Part shown: positions 18,961 to 22,767 of the stretch, piece after piece
How positions within the stretch are numbered: the first letter of the stretch is position 1
How the letters are laid out: every line of letters starts with the position of its first letter
Virus record (IMG/VR): IMGVR_UViG_3300046315_000103
Span: 1-22,767 of that record
Source of the DNA: a virus
Reading direction: 5' to 3' (one strand)
DNA: 22,767 bases
Notes under the pieces: model-generated
Databases searched by the model: none
The model's input: only the letters and a program-made list of their open reading frames with translations
Told to the model about the DNA's origin: nothing
Program-made: the position numbers and the translations under genes

Positions 18961-20442
18961 TTAACGTCTAAAAGCGTCGGCTATAGTGTTTAATGCTGGT
19001 TTAATGTCTTTACGCCAATAATTGCGACTCATTGCTTTTCTGGCAATATTAGAAGCAGTTCGTGTAATCGCTGGTTTCAAAGTGTTTTGATAATATTCAC
19101 TACGTTGCGCCATTCGTGCTGCTTTTGCTTTATCCTGTTCTTTTTTTAGATTAGATTGATTAGTTTGTCTTTGTAGATTATCTCCGTTTAATAAATTACT
19201 ATTATTCCATGTTTGATTATATGAATTTGGTGCATACGCGGTATTTATTCGTGCATTTACTTTATCTTGATTATAGTAATAGGGGTCATTTCCACTCCGC
19301 CAATCTGTTTTTTTATTAGTATATTCTCTTCCTGCAATTATATTGCCTGTACCCACTGTTGCTTTATTGGGAATAATATTTCTAGTTGGACTAACAGCAT
19401 TCCTCACCGCATTAACTCCACCACTAACAGCATTAACCCCACCACTAACAGCATTTTTTGCTCTAAATAGTGGATTATTAATTTTTGCATTTCTGTTTCT
19501 CAAATCTGCTCTAACTTTATTGGGGTCTGGGGAGTTAATCGTCTCCATCACAAACTCTTTCAATGATTTTTTAGATTTAACTTTATATAATGATGGGAAA
19601 AGAGTTTTCCCAGGGGTGCCATCTTTTTTTATTGTTGTAAAATTAGCACCAAGCAAAGGTTTTGGTTTTCCTGGTATAAATTTTCTTTGTTCAGCATAAT
19701 CTGCGTAAGATTGCATATTTTTTTGAATTTTACCATTCATAACAGATTGTTCATGATTATTTATATTTGCTTTAGTTTCTTTATTAATTTTTTGTCTAAT
19801 TTCATTATATGTTTGTCTTCCTTTTGTTCGCTGTTTTAGATCATAATTATCAGCATCTTTTTTGGTATAAGTATTATTCCATTCATCCGGAAGAACAATC
19901 TTTTTTATTTCGCCTCTAGGTTTCCAATCCGATGTGGTAAATCTAGGGATTTCTGATTTTGATGGGGGGGGTGATTTAATAGTAGATAATACACTTTTTA
20001 CTCGTCTAGTATTAACATTATTTTTTATAGCTACTGCTCTCTCTATAGGAGTTTCCCAAGGATCTTCGTTTGAGACTTTTTTTTGAAATCTTAATTCAGG
20101 AGTATTTATTTCTTTGCCCCAATGATCTTTTGCTTCTATATCTTCATCTGGTGACACAGGAGGGGTGCCATATGGTTTAATATTCAATTTAGTAGAAATT
20201 GCCTGAACCAATGTCTTAGCCACAGGACGTGTAGTATTATCAACACCACTTGTCATATAATTTTCCCGCTTCATACGGCGATCCCCAGGTTGTGCTGGTT
20301 CTGTAGTCAAATCAACCAATGATGGTTTCTTGGAATTTCGAGAAGTCCGTTGGTTTGCTTCATTTATATATCCCATATATTGTTCAGATATTTTAGTTTG
20401 TGATTTGATTTTTTTGCGAATTGGTAACAAATTATTATTCAT
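18961..20442 (-). CDS. Hypothetical basic, low-complexity virion-type protein
   Basis: 493 aa from ATG at 20442, which overlaps the stop of the upstream gene as ATGA; an in-frame TTG at 20481 would add 13 Pro-rich residues. Hydrophilic, rich in N, K, R and P, with few predicted globular segments. Residues about 340-360 hold a short repeat (N-A-V-S-G-G-V-N-A-V-S-G-G-V-N-A-V), and the C-terminus is basic (R-K-A-M-S-R-N-Y-W-R-K-D). No domain recognised. Placement after a similar large low-complexity gene suggests virion or scaffold roles. Confidence 0.6.
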   Translation of the reverse strand: MNNNLLPIRKKIKSQTKISEQYMGYINEANQRTSRNSKKPSLVDLTTEPAQPGDRRMKRENYMTSGVDNTTRPVAKTLVQAISTKLNIKPYGTPPVSPDEDIEAKDHWGKEINTPELRFQKKVSNEDPWETPIERAVAIKNNVNTRRVKSVLSTIKSPPPSKSEIPRFTTSDWKPRGEIKKIVLPDEWNNTYTKKDADNYDLKQRTKGRQTYNEIRQKINKETKANINNHEQSVMNGKIQKNMQSYADYAEQRKFIPGKPKPLLGANFTTIKKDGTPGKTLFPSLYKVKSKKSLKEFVMETINSPDPNKVRADLRNRNAKINNPLFRAKNAVSGGVNAVSGGVNAVRNAVSPTRNIIPNKATVGTGNIIAGREYTNKKTDWRSGNDPYYYNQDKVNARINTAYAPNSYNQTWNNSNLLNGDNLQRQTNQSNLKKEQDKAKAARMAQRSEYYQNTLKPAITRTASNIARKAMSRNYWRKDIKPALNTIADAFRR

Positions 20443-20630
20443 AGTAGGTTCAGGAGCATCCGGTGGTGTAGTTTCCCCCAATCGTCATCTGAACCTAAAT
20501 CGTTATCAGATAATTCCAACTTCTTATTTATTAAATCTATCAATTTTGGAGCAATAGGTTTATTTGGGGAGATATGAGTCATATACACTTCACCAGATTT
20601 CATTACATTAGCTTCCTTCAGATATCTCAT
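20439..20630 (-). CDS. Hypothetical 63-aa protein
   Basis: Starts at ATG 20630 after a near-perfect GGAGG site and overlaps the upstream stop as ATGA. Sequence has a helical middle (P-K-L-I-D-L-I-N-K-K-L-E-L) and an acidic D-N-D-L-G-S-D-D-D-W stretch. The stop overlaps the next ATG as ATGA, so it is a coupled gene as read. However, a -1 shift at the G5 run just before the end would join the acidic stretch to the P-rich lead of the next frame (G-E-T-T-P-P-D-A-P-E-P), so it could be the true N-terminus of that protein. Confidence 0.55.
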   Translation of the reverse strand: MRYLKEANVMKSGEVYMTHISPNKPIAPKLIDLINKKLELSDNDLGSDDDWGKLHHRMLLNLL

Positions 20631-22767
20631 TTATCCTCCTTCATTTTATCATAAACTTTACTTTTCCAAGAACTCTTGGAACAAGATTTACAACCAAATT
20701 TGCCACAACTACAATCTGCTAATTTCATTGGCATTGGTGATTCATTCACATCACTAGCTACCATTGTTGATGCTTCTTCAATCAAAATATCGATATCTTC
20801 GCCAATCAAACTTTCCAATACCAAATATGTTTGTTCTGATGTTTCTTCATCACATAAGCACTCTATGATAAGTTTAATTGCATCATTTTCAATATTTTCG
20901 TGAATTATGTCTAATAGTTCCCAATCTAATTTCTCTAATAAGAAGTATTCTAATTCTTGATCGTCTTCAAAAATATCATATTCAACTAGATACTCAGTAA
21001 TCTCTAAAAACTCTTCTTCTGTAATAAAGTTTTTAATATCTGATTCTGCCAACTCTTCTCCATATAGTTTGCGCTTAATGCCCCCAATAACATTTTTTGC
21101 TATAGATTTAGATTTTTTGCCAATTGTGGATATTAGTGAGGACGGTTTAACTTTAGCTTTACCTAAACTATTCTTTAAAGAATCGGCAAATCCTTGTCCA
21201 TCATCATTATATGTAGTGATACCAGTTCTGGTATTAGTCAATTGTCCCGCAATATGAGGGGTTTTGTGTGTATATTTATCTTTAAATCTACCATCGTTAT
21301 TAGGATCAGAAATCATTTTTGTAGAAGTAAGTGCGCCACGATACGCAGCATCTCTACTGAGTTCAGATGATCTTAAAGAAGCAGTGTCTTTAAACATTGC
21401 CCCCTTGTCAGAATATGTAGTATTTCTATTTCTATCAGTTACTTGACCCCGCACATGAGGAATAATTGGTGTATATGTTTTGGAAGAATTAGAAGATGCC
21501 GAAGTTCTAGGTGTAGGTATAAGAGAATGTTGATTCCCAGGTATTGCTCTACCTAATGGTTTAGCTAATGGTTTATCGTCAATTTGTGGTACAGAACTTT
21601 TACCTCCCATTCGATCTTGAGTGGGAGTATTTGTACCACCATTAGTACTACGTGAACGATATGGTTCTACTATACTTTCCGATTTTCTTATTTTTTTTGT
21701 TCTTGTAGAAGATGGTGATGTCTCAGATGCAGTAGCTAATATTCCACCATTTTGTCTAAAAGCACTATTATTTTTTTTGATATCTAATGGTTTTGGTGGA
21801 GTAACACTACCATATATATCTCCCCCATAATAAGGATTATTGTCTCTATTAATTTTAGATAATTTATCTATACCACTATCTATACCAGCATCCAGTCTTT
21901 GGGCAATAGTCATAAATCTATTACTTTTGCCCCCAGTATTACCAATATAATTATTTGGATATCGTGTACCAAATTTTACAGCAGTATCCAACGCAGTATT
22001 AGTGTCCGTAATATTGCGTCTTTCTTTTGGTGACATCTTGGCACCAGTCTTTTTAAGTTTGGAACTTCTGGCTTCTTTGGTAAGAGATTTAAGTTCCTCT
22101 TCATGATCGCCATCTTCATCAGATATTTCACTAATAATAGTAGCATATTCTTCACTAGTCATATCTTCCAAAATATAATTGTCAATATCTTCCAAATTAT
22201 CAAAGATCTCATTTTCGTATAACCAATCTTTAATGAATTCTAATTGAGTATCAAAGTCCTCTTTCATCACTTCATCGTATTTTTTTTCTAATGCTGCTTC
22301 TCTTTCTGCGGCACTTATTTTTTTAGGTTTATATCTAGCAACTATTTTGTTTTCAGCTTTCTCTGCATCTCCGTCAGTTTTTAACTTATCTAATATATCA
22401 TTCGCAATTCTACCTCTTTCTGGAACATTACTTCTAGGTTTAGTTGTTGTTTCTGTTGGAGCAACAACAGACTTTTTACTAGGGCGAGGAGATAGAATCA
22501 TTCGATCTAAAATGCCACCAACATTAGATCCCTTTTGTTTAAGTGCGTCTTTATTCTCTTTACTCATTGGCGGAGGAGATAATACTTTATCCACTGCACC
22601 ATATACTCTAGACACCTTTTCCTTAGCCGCCGCAGTATCCTTTCTGCTTCTTGGAGCAGGGGATAAAATTTTATCTACTTTGCTATAAATTCGTCCAGCT
22701 TTATCCTTGGCATCACTAATTTTTTGCCCAGCAGCCTTTGTAGCTGCACTATGGCGACCATAGGAAT
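20627..22767 (-). CDS. Large virion-type protein with repeats (5' end outside window)
   Basis: Open to the right edge; at least 713 codons. The GTG at 22615 is internal: the frame stays open upstream and the repeat pattern continues. Near the N-terminal side three related units occur: G-R-I-Y-S-K-V-D-K-I-L-S-P-A-P, S-R-V-Y-G-A-V-D-K-V-L-S-P-P-P, and G-G-I-L-D-R-M-I-L-S-P-R-P. Two acidic helical segments of similar layout follow (W-L-Y-E-N-E-I-F-D-N-L-E-D-I-D and Y-L-V-E-Y-D-I-F-E-D-D-Q-E-L), like the short acidic repeats in large T4-type cyanophage proteins. Near the C-terminus is C-S-C-G-K-F-G-C-K-S-C, a possible metal site. Function unknown. Confidence 0.65.
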   Translation of the reverse strand, partial: SYGRHSAATKAAGQKISDAKDKAGRIYSKVDKILSPAPRSRKDTAAAKEKVSRVYGAVDKVLSPPPMSKENKDALKQKGSNVGGILDRMILSPRPSKKSVVAPTETTTKPRSNVPERGRIANDILDKLKTDGDAEKAENKIVARYKPKKISAAEREAALEKKYDEVMKEDFDTQLEFIKDWLYENEIFDNLEDIDNYILEDMTSEEYATIISEISDEDGDHEEELKSLTKEARSSKLKKTGAKMSPKERRNITDTNTALDTAVKFGTRYPNNYIGNTGGKSNRFMTIAQRLDAGIDSGIDKLSKINRDNNPYYGGDIYGSVTPPKPLDIKKNNSAFRQNGGILATASETSPSSTRTKKIRKSESIVEPYRSRSTNGGTNTPTQDRMGGKSSVPQIDDKPLAKPLGRAIPGNQHSLIPTPRTSASSNSSKTYTPIIPHVRGQVTDRNRNTTYSDKGAMFKDTASLRSSELSRDAAYRGALTSTKMISDPNNDGRFKDKYTHKTPHIAGQLTNTRTGITTYNDDGQGFADSLKNSLGKAKVKPSSLISTIGKKSKSIAKNVIGGIKRKLYGEELAESDIKNFITEEEFLEITEYLVEYDIFEDDQELEYFLLEKLDWELLDIIHENIENDAIKLIIECLCDEETSEQTYLVLESLIGEDIDILIEEASTMVASDVNESPMPMKLADCSCGKFGCKSCSKSSWKSKVYDKMKEDK

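Noticed and set aside
18766-18993. Plus-strand 75-codon ORF
   Set aside because: The minus strand carries a well-spaced 58-aa membrane protein over the same bases; the plus frame overlaps neighbouring genes at both ends.
20616-22615. GTG at 22615 as the start of the large repeat protein
   Set aside because: The frame stays open to the window edge and the same repeat unit occurs upstream of the GTG.
1-22767. CRISPR array or defence island
   Set aside because: No evenly spaced direct repeats and no defence-type genes; the repeats present are regulatory cassettes and palindromes.

Overview
The window is a compact, AT-rich stretch of a tailed-phage genome, most likely a T4-superfamily (myovirus-type) cyanophage infecting a phycobilisome-bearing cyanobacterium. 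Almost all genes lie on the minus strand with short gaps or ATGA-type overlaps. The repertoire is T4-like: gp33-like late transcription factor (partial), gp61-type primase, T4 RNase H/FEN-type exonuclease, RNA ligase, class Ia ribonucleotide reductase (RNR), PD-(D/E)XK nucleases and cyanophage-type structural or unknown genes. A 67-aa NblA homologue points to the host. Family assignments come from reading motifs by eye; no database search was possible.

Layout: 1-1159 gp33-like end, RecB-like nuclease, FmdB-like small protein. 1355-3405 an RNA ligase that appears split in two around an HNH homing endonuclease on the opposite strand. 3410-4737 unknown gene, NblA, ThyX. 4823-6192 DUF6433-like protein and RNase H in two overlapping frames. 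6193-6551 gene-poor regulatory stretch. 6552-8828 small genes, a resolvase-like nuclease, and a plus-strand M15-type peptidase. 8960-15504 the RNR locus. 15609-18251 unknown gene, HNH endonuclease, primase, coiled-coil membrane protein, small conserved gene. 18251-22767 virion-type proteins, the last running off the right edge.

The most unusual part is the RNR. NrdA is carried by two ORFs plus a separate 57-aa ORF bearing what looks like its C-terminal redox tail. Two inteins interrupt NrdA exactly at the cysteines matching E. coli C225 and C439, and a third interrupts NrdB beside a metal-ligand histidine. Active enzyme would need three splicing events and assembly of pieces.

A family of about 83-bp intergenic elements, four copies, aligns without gaps over a core that includes a late-type TATAAATA promoter in two copies. 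One copy fills the gap where NrdA is split and supplies the start codon of its second half. This resembles mobile regulatory cassettes described in T4-type phages, but the sequence family here is one I do not recognise. Two early-promoter plus stem-loop units, a four-copy 16-bp palindrome and a duplicated leader motif add to a repeat-rich regulatory landscape. A few broken genes fall at homopolymers, so consensus errors must be excluded there.
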